Below, piece after piece: positions 12,228-23,000 of a DNA stretch of 64,000 nucleotides. The position numbers and the translations under genes were made by a program. The first letter of the stretch is position 1, and every line of letters starts with the position of its first letter. Under the pieces are notes generated by a model. That model was not told where the DNA came from and searched no databases. It worked only from the letters and a program-made list of their open reading frames with translations. The stretch comes from Syngnathus acus (taxonomy: Eukaryota; Chordata; Actinopteri; Syngnathiformes; Syngnathidae). Location of the stretch: assembly GCF_901709675.1 (NCBI RefSeq), contig NC_051089.1:3944476-4008475 (forward strand), read 5' to 3'.

Positions 12228-12986
12228 ATGAGATGTTGGTGCGGCGTCCTGGCACTGCTCCTGTGGGTGCTGGTGGCCTTGGATGCGCAGCTCATCTGCT
12301 GGCAGGCCATCCTGCGCTGCCACGCCGAACCCGAGTGCGAGCTCGCCTATGGCCAATACTTGGCCGCCTGTGAGGGCAACCTGCGGGGCACCAGGCGCCA
12401 GTGCCCCAGCCACTGCATTAACGCACTGATCCGCCTCAACCGCACCCGCAGCGGGCCGGACCTGGAGAGCTGCGAGTGCGCTCAGGACGTCCAGTGCCAG
12501 GGGGCCAAGCACGCCATCGAGCCGTGTCTACCTCGTCGGTACCCGGAAGACGGCGGCGGGGGGATCGGCTGCATGGAGGCACGCCAACGTTGCGTGCAAG
12601 ACAGCCACTGCCACGCTTCCCTGGAAGCGTATCTGTCTTACTGCGGACAGCTGTTCAATGGACGCAAGTGCTCGGCCAAGTGCAAGGCCACCATCCAGCA
12701 GATGTTGTACATCCCCGACGGGGCCCTGCTCAACCGTTGCGTTTGCGACGGCGAAGGGAGACCCTTCTGCGAGGTGGTCAAGGAGAACATGAGTAAACTC
12801 TGCTCCATTGGGGACCACCACGGCGTCATCTCAGACCAGCCGGAGGTGGACGACACGTACGAGGACGAGGACTATGACGCCAGACAGGACAGGGATGACG
12901 TCTACAGCGAAAACTCTGCGGCTCCTCGGAGGTTGCCCACGTTGGGGATGCTCCTGGTTCTCCTTCTTGGATGTATTTGGTTGTGA
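12228..12986 (+). CDS. gas1: Growth arrest-specific protein 1 (single exon)
   Basis: This uninterrupted 252-aa frame matches the intronless GAS1 gene of vertebrates. GAS1 is a GPI-anchored surface protein related to GDNF receptors; it binds Hedgehog ligands as a co-receptor and can modulate RET signalling. Residues 1-20 form a hydrophobic signal peptide ending before QLICWQ. Two GAS1/GDNF-R domains follow, about residues 24-103 and 115-190, with ten cysteines each and the hallmark CPSHCINALI and LNRCVCDGEGRPFCE segments. N-glycosylation sequons lie at NRT and NMS. An acidic stretch (DDTYEDEDYD) precedes a C-terminal hydrophobic tail suited to GPI attachment. It is shorter than human GAS1 (about 345 aa), mainly lacking the Gly/Ala-rich linkers. 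The gas1a/gas1b identity is unresolved. Confidence 0.93.
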   Translation: MRCWCGVLALLLWVLVALDAQLICWQAILRCHAEPECELAYGQYLAACEGNLRGTRRQCPSHCINALIRLNRTRSGPDLESCECAQDVQCQGAKHAIEPCLPRRYPEDGGGGIGCMEARQRCVQDSHCHASLEAYLSYCGQLFNGRKCSAKCKATIQQMLYIPDGALLNRCVCDGEGRPFCEVVKENMSKLCSIGDHHGVISDQPEVDDTYEDEDYDARQDRDDVYSENSAAPRRLPTLGMLLVLLLGCIWL

Positions 12987-14272
12987 AATTGGATTCATCC
13001 CTTGACACTTCTTTTCCTGGACCAACTGAAAGGGGGGCTTGAAGGCGAGTCAGCTGGATGAGGTGATGCTGGTTTTCACCCTTGCTGTCAACACTTTGGA
13101 TCATTTCAGACTGTCTTTAAAACCAAGGTTGACAAGAGGACAGCTGGAATTCTTCATGGTTGAGGATATTTGGTGGGTCCAATCCTACTCTACACCAAGA
13201 AGTGCCACCACGTTGGGTTTCTTTTTCGCAGTTGACCCGGCTGGTTTCCACCCCTGGACACTTTGGATTTCATCATTTGAAATTGTTTTTAAAACTAAGA
13301 CTTCCCCAATGGAGGGTTCAATATGATGCAGAAACCTCGAACTCTTCAAGAACCGTTTGAGGTCTCCCGAGTTGAGGGCTATGACTTCTTTGAAGTTCAC
13401 TGACATCTTAGTTGAAAGGACCAGCAACCACAAAAACATTCAAGAACCTTCAGTTTGGACTTCCTCAAGCGTGAGGATGTCTTCTACATGGGAAAACTGT
13501 AGATCGACTCACCAGACTCTTTTTTTTTTTTTCTTCTTTCTTTTTCCAGGCTAAAAAAAAAGTTGCCAGTTGCGTGCGGCTCCCGTTTGTTTACTCTTGG
13601 TGTCAATGGTACTTAGAGGGTCGCTTTATTAAGACCTTAGACAAACACGGAGACTCGGCCCGTCCGGGTCCGTTTACTCTCCTACTTTTGTCGCCGTAAC
13701 CACACTTCAAATATTTGCGGGGGACAGGATCAAGTGCTTAAATTAACTGGGGCACCGCACTCCACACAACTTTTGTACAGAAGACCTGTCACCCCCCCCT
13801 CGGCCGCCCCTTGGCCTCCTTCCTTCCCTGCTTCCCACCCTTTTCCTTCCCCTAACTTCACACCTTTAAATGACACCCCGTTTTATTACTTCTAACTTTG
13901 CTATGTTGGCATCCATCTAGCTTTTGTTTCTTCTTTGCCTGAGATCCAACGCAGGAGCGACAAAATGTCAGCTCCATTTCCCCAATCACAAAAAGCTCTT
14001 GTTGGATTCTACAAGTCTCAATGGGGACACTTGAATTTGGAACGCTTCTTGTAGAATTATGACAACAGGATTGACTGTAACACTCCAAAACCGTTTACAT
14101 TTGGTTAACACGCAACATGTTGAAAAATGTTCCGATTGTCACGCAGAAATTATGCCAACATGAGTTTTACGTGTGTAAATGTTAAATTATGAAGCCAGAA
14201 TATGAAGACAAACGTGTGTGTATATATATTGGACAGAATGATACGATTATATGATGTGAAAGAAGTCAGTGT

Positions 14273-14334
14273 AATAAAGCTTGGAAGCCATGATTATTGA
14301 TACTGTCCCAATTGCGGAATTTTCTTGGAATAAA
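14273..14334 (+). terminator. Candidate gas1 polyadenylation signals
   Basis: Two AATAAA hexamers lie on the coding strand at 14273-14278 and 14329-14334, about 1.3 kb past the gas1 stop. A long 3' UTR would fit the gene. This is position-based inference only. Confidence 0.4.
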
Positions 14335-14460
14335 ATGTTGAAAAAGTGAGCTAAAATGACATCAAGCATGGTATTACAATTGAGGGTCAAGGGTCAGTGA
14401 AAGCTTCAGTCAGGAGCGTTTTCTGTCGAGATACAGTTTGACTTTGGACGGTATAAAAAT

Positions 14461-14623
14461 TAGTGAAGGGGAAATGAAGCTTCAAATTTGCTTCATGAAC
14501 CAGATGTATTTTTTGATTCCTCTAGGGGGCACTGTTGGTTTAACGAAAGGTGTTTAAGAAACGGCAAGTCAATATGTTCAATAAACACAACTGGTTCTTG
14601 AAGCTTCATTTTCCTCATCACTA
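14461..14623. mobile_element. Short MITE, GAAGCTTCA family, copy 1
   Basis: The left end is TAGTGAAGGGGAAATGAAGC. The right end, reverse-complemented, is TAGTGATGAGGAAAATGAAG. Both continue into a CTTCA and GAACCAG subterminal block. The element is 163 bp with no coding capacity. Related copies lie at 35437-35648 and 53551-53595. I could not fix a target-site duplication, so the superfamily stays open; TAGTG ends would suit hAT. Confidence 0.6.
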
Positions 14624-16000
14624 GCCAAAATGTTATTGTGCAAAAAATACGAAAAAACGTTGTGAATATTCGCGCAACGTCCAACAAAAGAAGCTGAAAT
14701 TTAGCAGACCCCCTCCCGTTTTGTTTTTACCCAGATTGTCTTGACTCCAGGACTTTTCGACCACGCATCTTAAATTCCTCCTAGACGACAGCCCCGCCCC
14801 TTTTCCCGTTTTCTGGGAGTCAAATCAAAACAAACACGAGAAGAGCAGCTTCGGGGGTAAATGTGCAATTTGAGTGCAGGGGTGGGGGCGCACAAGGGGG
14901 TTACACAGCTTTGCCGCAGCCCATTTTGTAAATTATCTGCATTCAGCGTTTCTCCAAAACAACCCCGTCGTAACCCTCAATCCCGACCCCCGTGCTCTCT
15001 TCACTGGGCCAAAAAGGGAGGGACCCCAGGATTTAGGAGGCTCTTGTCTCTCAGAGGTACAATGTTCCATTCATGATAACCATCCAGCCGCAGCCAACGA
15101 CCGACCTGCTCTATGGTGTCAGTGCAAAAGGGGGCGGGGTCAAATCAAGCTTCCCCAAAGCCCACAGTTTGACCAAGACAGACATTTTCACTATTCCCAA
15201 CAAGGCGTGGTTCCTTACTCAACGATGAAGAACTGTCAAAATTTCCATGACATTTATCTGGAGTGAAAGATGAGGTCACCATGCACTTTTAAACTAAAAC
15301 TAAATCAACAGGACCCCCACAAAGAAGCAGAAGTGCCCCGATTAAAGTCAATGGCCCAAACAAAATGTGAACTCTTAATTTCAGGCTGGGAGACATTTTT
15401 TTCCCCAGTGTGCCTAGTGAACACCATTAAACTAAGAACAAAGCCTGCTTGGATATCAAAACACAGCAGCATGACCCTCAAGGTCATGTTTTAGATTAAG
15501 AGATAGAACTTCATGTTACAGTTCTGAACTTTTTTTTTTTTTTTAAACCACTTTTATATTCTCTGGCATGTGTTTGTAATTGGTCACCTCCAGCCGAGAA
15601 CAAAGCCTTCCAGCGGGACACTTGTAGTCTCAAAACACTGGTCGACCACGTTTGTCTTGACAAAGAGCCAACCGTAACAAGGACTTTTTTTTTTTTAAAG
15701 TTTATGTGATGAGTCAATTGATATTTTATTGTGGTATTCCTGAGAAATATCACAATTTTTACGGAGCAGGTTAATTACCATACACCAGATCTATGCTAGT
15801 TGGAGGAAATGCCCGTTTTGAACTAAAAACATATTTGATTAAAAGTGAGTCATTTTACTCTATTTAGCATTTTGTTTATTATAAAGATATCTTCTTTTTA
15901 CACTTGTATGACAGTTATTAGTATTATAAAATGTTACATAAAGAAGAAAAATTAGGTGATTTGTTTTTCAGTGGAAATACGTTCTTGAAAAGTATCCCTT

Positions 16001-16014
16001 GTTGCCATGGTAAC
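16001..16014. promoter_or_regulatory. X-box-like RFX motif (GTTGCCATGGTAAC)
   Basis: All fixed positions of the RFX X-box consensus GTHNYYATRRNAAC are met. No start site is recognised close by; gas1 ends 3 kb upstream and ulk3 ends 4 kb downstream. It might be a distal element or a chance palindrome. Confidence 0.3.
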
Positions 16015-17892
16015 AAAAACCATGCTTGGGTGGCTCACGTGCGACGGGACACTGCAAAGGTGTCAACTCCTAAAAAAGTGTCGGGCAGGCGAAGGGAAAG
16101 TGTCAAAAGCAAAACAAAAAAACAAACACAAGCCTTTGCTTTTCTAAATGCGGTTCTCATGTGAAATGTTCACATATAGCGAGCGTCTTTGCGTATGAAT
16201 CATATAATTATAAAATGTCCTTAGTCTCCCTCGCCAAGCCTTCCTGTCTTTCTCCTCCCACTTTGTGGACGCGATCCAGCTGTTCCTGACGTTGATGGCG
16301 CGCTCGAGGCTTCTCTTTTTTACAACTTCTGGACAAAAGGCAAGCATCGGCTTGGCAGCTCGCTGTTGACAAAACGTCTCCAGAAGGTTCCAACAGTCAT
16401 CTTTATTTCCCGCTCGCCTTCTTCTTCTCCTTTAATAAATACACGGTCATTATTCAAATGACAGCTGCGTCAACATTCAAAACACAGAATTAAACAACGG
16501 AGCAGCGTATAGGTGCTGCCAACGTACATATTTAGACTTTTCCCTCATAATTAAGGCTCTTTTTGAATATTACAACATATGTTGGAAATCAAAACAGCGT
16601 GCCCAGACCTCCAACGGCGAGGATTATCAGTCTTTCGTTTAGGCCCAGTGCGTCTTGTGTGTGTCTGTGTGTGTCAGTGTCACACAAATGTGCACACACA
16701 CACATACACTGGCCGGGGCGCTGGCCAAACCTGCTGCTGTAGAGTCAACAGCGCCCAGGCCGCACCTCTCCATCTCTTCTTTCATGGCGGTGGGAATGGC
16801 GTCCATCAGTGGAGAGGACATGGCGAGCCTGCGGTTAGGCCACAGTGGAGGCGTGAGGGGGGGGGGGGGGGGGTGCGTGAGCTACAGTGGACCCTCGAAA
16901 GTCAATTGAAGCATAGTTCGGGATTAGACTTTTTTTGGAAGCGGTCCAAAAGTCAGATTGACAGTTTTGCTCCTTTTGCACATCTCAATTGTGCCAGTAG
17001 ACAGTAAAAAAAAAAAAACACATTATAGATATATATTATGTAGATCGATCTTAAAACGTTGTAAACAGTTATCTTATATCCACAGTGTGTTAGCAGGGAA
17101 ACAAACCCGTTACAGTATTTTGCAGCTTGCTATCGCGACTTGCTAGCTCGCGGCAACAACCAAAACATTGAGCGCTTCTTGCAAGGCCGACTCCAGAGAT
17201 GTTGAAGGTGAGGTGGGGATGCAAGTTTGATTTGGCATGGAGCACAGAACTTTAATGGGGTGGATTTGGCTCGGTCTGACTAGCCAAGGTCCAAGCCAGC
17301 TGGTTTTCTTCAGGTTTACTGCAAACAGCACGCTGGCAAGATAGAGAAAAGAATTCTGTTAATATTGAATATATATATTTCATCATCATGTATAATCTGA
17401 CAATATGCATTGGTAGATTTTAGTTTAGTTAAATAGAGCAAACATAGAAAGTGGTATTTTTAAAAATAGTCTTTTTGAATTCCATTTATTAATACACAAT
17501 GTGCAAATCCAGTATATGTGCTATATGCTCTCAGAGAGACGACACGCCGTTGGCCCCGTGCCAGCCTGTGGCTAGCAGCAACCGTGTGGTTTTTATTAAA
17601 ATAACTTCAGCGGGAATAAGAAAAAAAGCCCATGTACTTTGGGAAATTCAAGCCGCCTCTCCAGTGAGGCCCGCAAAAAAAAAAAAAAAATTCTATAATT
17701 CCACAGGAATTTCTGGCTAAGCACAGGATATTGTCCAGGCTTTAAGAAACTCGGAGAAAACATTGGAAGGAGGTGTATGTAGATTTATGATCTGGAGCGA
17801 GTGTGTCACTAATAGTTTATTTTTCACATAAGAGTGAGTTTCCTCACAGATTTGCACTGTTGAGCTCAGCAAGAAAAAATAAAAAATACAAG

Positions 17893-19985
17893 TACCGTAT
17901 TTTCCGCCCTAAAAGGCGCACCTAAAAACCTAAAATTTTCTCAAAAGCCGACAGTGCGCCTTATAGGCCAGTGCGCCTTATATATGGATCAACTGATGAA
18001 TTTGTTGATCCATACTGGTTGTACACAGTGCTCTGCCAAAATGTTTCAGTACGTTTTAGTACGACTAATAAATTACAAGGTCGCATCGCTTCCCAGCATT
18101 ACGGCAACTGTAGTCAGGGGGCGTCACCGAATAGCTGTTGTACCCGCGAGGCTATTTCCTGTCAAAATAGGCTGCTCTGTTAATGTTTCGAGTAAATCTA
18201 CGGATCGATATGGAAGGGAAACATAGGTAAGTAGTACCAATGCGTTAGATCGAACTTTAGTCAGTTCCGATCATTTTATAGGAGATCGTTTGAGAAACGC
18301 GATTGTTTACACTTTGCTGAGGCTCATGGGAGATTGCGAGGTGAGGCTCGTGAGACTTTGCGGATGGCTAATGCTATTGCGATAGCTGCTATACGTACCA
18401 GGCTATTTCATGTCAAAATAGGCTGCTCTGTTAATGTTTCGAGTAAATCTACGGATCGATATGGAAGGGAAACATAGGTAAGTAGTACAAATGCGTTGGA
18501 TCGAACTTTAGTCAGTTCCGATCATTTTATAGGAGATCGTTTGAGAAACGCGATTGTTTACACTTTGCTGAGGCTCATGGGAGATTGCGAGGTGAGGCTC
18601 GTGAGACTTTGCGGATGGCTAATGCTATTGCGATAGCTGCTATACGTACCAGGCTATTTCATGTCAAAATAGGCTGCTCTGTTAATGTTTCGAGTAAATC
18701 TACGGATCGATATGGAAGGGAAACATAGGTAAGTAGTACAAATGCGTTGGATCGAACTTTAGTCAGTTCCGAGCATTTTATAGGAGATCGTTTGAGAAAC
18801 GCGATTGTTTACACTTTGCTGAGGCTCATGGGAGATTGCGAGGTGAGGCTCGTGAGACTTTGCGGATGGCTAATGCTATTGCGATAGCTGCTATACGTAC
18901 CAGGCTATTTCATGTCAAAATAGGCTGCTCTGTTAATGTTTCGAGTAAATCTACGGATCGATATGGAAGGGAAACATAGGTAAGTAGTACCAATGCGTTA
19001 GATCGAACTTTAGTCAGTTCCGATCATTTTATAGGAGATCGTTTGAGAAACGCGATTGTTTACACTTTGCTGAGGCTCATGGGAGATTGCGAGGTGAGGC
19101 TCGTGAGACTTTGCGGATGGCTAATGCTATTGCGATAGCTGCTATACGTACCAGGCTATTTCATGTCAAAATAGGCTGCTCTGTTAATGTTTCGAGTAAA
19201 TCTACGGATCGATATGGAAGGGAAACATAGGTAAGTAGTACCAATGCGTTGGATCGAACTTTAGTCAGTTCCGATCATTTTATAGGAGATCGTTTGAGAA
19301 ACGCGATTGTTTACACTTTGCTGAGGCTCATGGGAGATTGCGAGGTGAGGCTCGTGAGACTTTGCGGATGGCTAATGCTATTGCGATAGCTGCTATACGT
19401 ACCAGGCTATTTCATGTCAAAATAGGCTGCTCTGTTAATGTTTCGAGTAAATCTACGGATCGATATGGAAGGGAAACATAGGTAAGTAGTACCAATGCGT
19501 TGGATCGAACTTTAGTCAGTTCCGATCATTTTATAGGAGATCGTTTGAGAAACGCGATTGTTTACACTTCGCTGAGGCTCGTGAGACTTTGCGGATGGCT
19601 AATGCTATTGCGATAGCTGCTATACGTACCAGGCTATTTCATGTCAAAATAGGCTGCTCTGTTAATGTTTCGAGTAAATCTACGGATCGATATGGAAGGG
19701 AAACATAGGTAAGTAGTACCAATGCGTTAGATCGAACTTTAGTCAGTTCTGATCATTTTATAGGAGATCGTTTGAGAAACGCGATTGTTTATAGAGGGCT
19801 CGTTGGTTATTGGCTAGTGGATGCATACCGCAACCCTAGTCAACCTCAGTTTGATGCAGTATAGCTTCTATTTTATGCGCCTTATAAGCCGGTGCGCCTT
19901 ATATATGGACAAAGTTTTAAAATGGGCCGTTCATTGAAGGTGCGCCTTATAACCCGGTGCGCCTTTTAGGGCGGAAAATACGGTA
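17893..19985. mobile_element. 2.1-kb non-autonomous DNA transposon carrying a tandem array
   Basis: The ends are a perfect 30-bp inverted repeat: 17893-17922 begins TACCGTATTTTCCGCCC, and 19956-19985 is its exact reverse complement. If the outer TA is counted as target site, the element is CCGTATTTTCC...GGAAAATACGG flanked by TA. Subterminal GTGCGCCTTATA motifs recur on both sides (about 17954-17985 and 19876-19905). Ends of this type (CCGTATTTTCCG, GGTGCGCCTTATA) are, from memory, widespread in fish genomes. The interior has no open frame of transposase size and is mostly a 251-bp tandem repeat, so the copy cannot mobilise itself. Its right end lies 38 bp beyond the ulk3 stop codon. Confidence 0.85.
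18131..19791. repeat. 251-bp tandem repeat, seven copies, inside the element
   Basis: The word GGCTGCTCTGTTAATGTTTC starts at 18170, 18421, 18672, 18923, 19174, 19425 and 19652. Spacing is exactly 251 five times, then 227. The short unit lacks 24 bp between two TGAGGCTC direct repeats, consistent with slippage or recombination. Copies are nearly identical, differing at a few diagnostic positions (for example CCAATGCGTTA versus CAAATGCGTTG). The first copy has a diverged left edge and the last ends at GCGATTGTTTA. As 251 is not a multiple of three, no long frame crosses units. Each unit carries ATAGGTAAGTAG, a near-consensus 5' splice site on the + strand. Confidence 0.93.
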
Positions 19986-20023
19986 AATATTTAAGCTCCA
20001 AGTTATCTGAGCTTCTTCTACTG

Positions 20024-23000
20024 CTACAATTTTTCAGTCTGGATACCCTCCAGCAATGTGCTGCCTGTAAAAGTTCAGAGAATGTGGAATGCTTTTGTCG
20101 GTCATCCAGAGTACAGCTCACACTACAAGAGCTGTCTAAAGTTTAAAAAAAAAAAAAAAAACGAAGTATGTTTTGCCATTTTTCATCAATACCATACTCA
20201 CAGCTTCTAACCGAGTCGGCCAGGGGCTCCCGATCCAACGAGGCGTCCCTTTGAGTCTCCTGCATCTGGAACAAATACAAGTCATTCCAAATTATGGACA
20301 TTTAAAAAAATCACATTCCAAATTATTAATAGACAATTAAAAATTGACATTTAAATATTTTTTTTGGACTGCACCCTCACCTTAATGTTCTTCTTGAGGT
20401 ACTCTGCTCTGCTCATGAGGCTTTTAATCTGACAAAAGAAAATATTTCTATGAAAGGTTCCATACAACAATCGTTTAAAAAAAAAAAAAAAAAAAATCAA
20501 AATGGTGGCTTTGCTGATGTTAAGACACTGATATGTAACGACGGGTCACAAAGGACAATGAATCCGTCCCGAGTAGCACAATGAGCCCCCCCCCCACCAG
20601 CAGGATACCAAAGATGCGGGACAAAATGAAAACTGGCATTCAGTTGCATGTCGGGGTAGCGTACGGTGTTTTTCTGACCTGTACTCGGCAGCACAAGACA
20701 GGATGTCTGAGTCCCTGCTGCAGCAGTGTGGAATGCGAGTTATTTTATTTTTTTTTTAACTCTCCGGTGAGACCTCCAAGCTCACGGAAGTACGGTGCCA
20801 AATTTGCTAGAGGGGGGAAATTGGGGAAAACATTTCAGAAGGGACACGTGTGCTTTTAGGCTTTTTGGGGGGGGGGCTACAGATGAGGAGAAAAATGTAA
20901 CACAAGAGTTTTGCTTGTACACAATGACGAGACCGCCGTGGTTAGTTTCCATTTAAACGTAGTGCTCTGGCGCAGCAAATTAACATTTTGACCGCAGTTT
21001 TGTTTTTTGTATTCTGCCCTCCAACCGCAAGCCTTTAATCAGCGCGTGCAATAAAACATGAAGGGAACTCGACACGGGTTGCACTTTCCCCATGCTCCGA
21101 GTTGTCGTCGTGACATTAAATCAGTTTACACGTCACAATTTCGGATTCCAGTCCACAATGGATGGAGTCAGCTTGCCGGTGCGTCTTGGTTAGAACCGGA
21201 GTCGTGTTATTGTTGTTGGAAATGTTTGTGGTTGTGTGTGTTTATTTTGTGCTCCACATTATTATGCATTGAGGGTTTAGTTAACTAAATATTTTTTTTT
21301 AAAGGGAAATTTTTTTGCCCTATTTTTTCCTCTGCTGTTTATATTATTGATCTCGACGATGACGAGACTCACCTCGCCGTGCAGAAGCTCTCGTCGGCGG
21401 CCCTGCGGCTCAGCTGGGGGGACCAAAAGAGAATAGAATTAGCACTTCCAGGAGGCAAATGGATCTTTGACGTGTATAGCCGTCAATGGGAGTGAATGAG
21501 TTCAAAAGCTGACATGATGGAAAATTGACGCAGTTCAGAAGATGAATGGACATTTTAGCTGATTAAACTACCATGCGTGACCATGAAAGTGAGTCACAGA
21601 TGGCCCATCAAGCAGGTTCAGCGTGTTCTCCTCCATCCCGCTTTGAGCATCTATCATCGTTTCAAAGTGGAAATGAGTGCTCTGTTGGCATGCGGTTAAG
21701 TCCCCCCCTTAAAAAGCTTCTTGATTGGGAAGAGCGAGCTCCGGGCTTGGCTGGCCGCCTCAAGCTCTCGACGGCCCAAGATAAAGCGTCTTGTGTGTTG
21801 TGCAGCAAACGAGGCCTAAATGGGAAGCAGATGGCGGGGCTCCCGTAGCGCACGCGGGGGGCCCTGGCAGACTCTGGGACCCATCATCTCGGCTCTAAAG
21901 AGCTTCAATAGTGGAATCGTTCTCACATGAGGGCTCTCGCATGAGCTCATTGAGGACACGCAGTTTGTGAATGGCTTTCTGTGTTGCCTGACGGCCCCGC
22001 CCACTCGCACCTTGCCTCGACAGCCGTGCTCAAATATGCCGCGATGGGCCGACGAATCGCTCAGTACTTCCAAGACAAGCTTCCACTGTACCTGCAAGTG
22101 CCAACAGAAGTTCTCCTAAACAACTCTGATATCCATCCAAGGCCTCATTGTCGTCCACTCCGCTTTGCTCCTACACCGAGACGACGCAGTCAGCAGACAT
22201 GGTTGACAAAAATACGACAACCGATGTCAATCATGTGATCAAATTTGATTCTTCTAACAACTGCAGCCTGACCTTAGCGATGGCGACAGAGGCCATCTCC
22301 AGCGCCGCCAGTAATCGCGGATGCTCACGAGACATTTCTGCAAGGGGGAGATGGAGATAAGGTTTTAATAACAAGCGCTTGTCCTCATCTTGCCTTCGTG
22401 ACATTTCCTACCCCGGAGGATGTCCGTGGAAGTGCGCGCCTCCTCGAAGATGAGCTTGTTGTCCGAGGCTACCAAAGCCTTCAGCTCTTCCGCTCGGGAA
22501 GCGTACTGACGCACCTGTGGGTACATTTAATTTAATATAAAGTAAGAATGTGATTCCCACAATATTCTCAGGCCTACCTTTTTCCTGAGGACTTCTTTAC
22601 GCTGCATGTCGGTTTCATCTAGAGGAGATGATTTTCTTGAATTTTTAGAATGTTCAACATGATGCTCAATGTCAAATTTGCTCTTACGGTAAATAGCAGG
22701 GACAAAGTGCTCCAAGGCGCTGCAGTATAGCGAGAGCGCGGCTGATCTCTCGCCATCCTGGTCCTTCTGGACGGCCTGTAGGACCAGTTCTTTCTGGAAA
22801 GAGGTAGGAGATAGGGGGTGACACAGACCAAAACATACCACGGATTCTTTTTGTGTATCTTACCGCCTTCCCTAAGCTCTCAGCACTCGGCATGTGCTCC
22901 ATGTCCACAAAGGGGTGCGTGAAGAACTCGGCAAATGTGATCCGGGTAGCTGGATTCCTCTCGAGGAGACGCAGGAGGAGGTCTCGGCAGTGCTTGGAGA

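Larger units (their letters stand above)
12987..20023. other. gas1 3' UTR and gas1-ulk3 spacer
   Basis: This 7-kb stretch separates the convergent gas1 and ulk3 genes. It contains the likely gas1 3' UTR (with a weak diverged duplication around 13045-13130 and 13225-13305), a MITE (14461-14623), a perfect X-box-like palindrome (16001-16014), a G-rich homopolymer (about 16858-16873) and the large 17893-19985 element. No additional coding exon is recognisable. Confidence 0.55.

Noticed and set aside
12123-12512. 129-residue frame antisense to gas1
   Set aside because: It mirrors the gas1 coding sequence; gas1 on the + strand has the Cys pattern and signal peptide.
16884-16975. CAGTGGACCCTCGAAAGTC resembling a mariner/MITE end
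   Set aside because: I could not find a matching right-hand inverted end, so element boundaries cannot be supported.
18131-19791. Regular repeats that could be mistaken for a CRISPR-like array
   Set aside because: The unit is one continuous 251-bp tandem repeat with no unique spacers, in a vertebrate genome and inside transposon ends.
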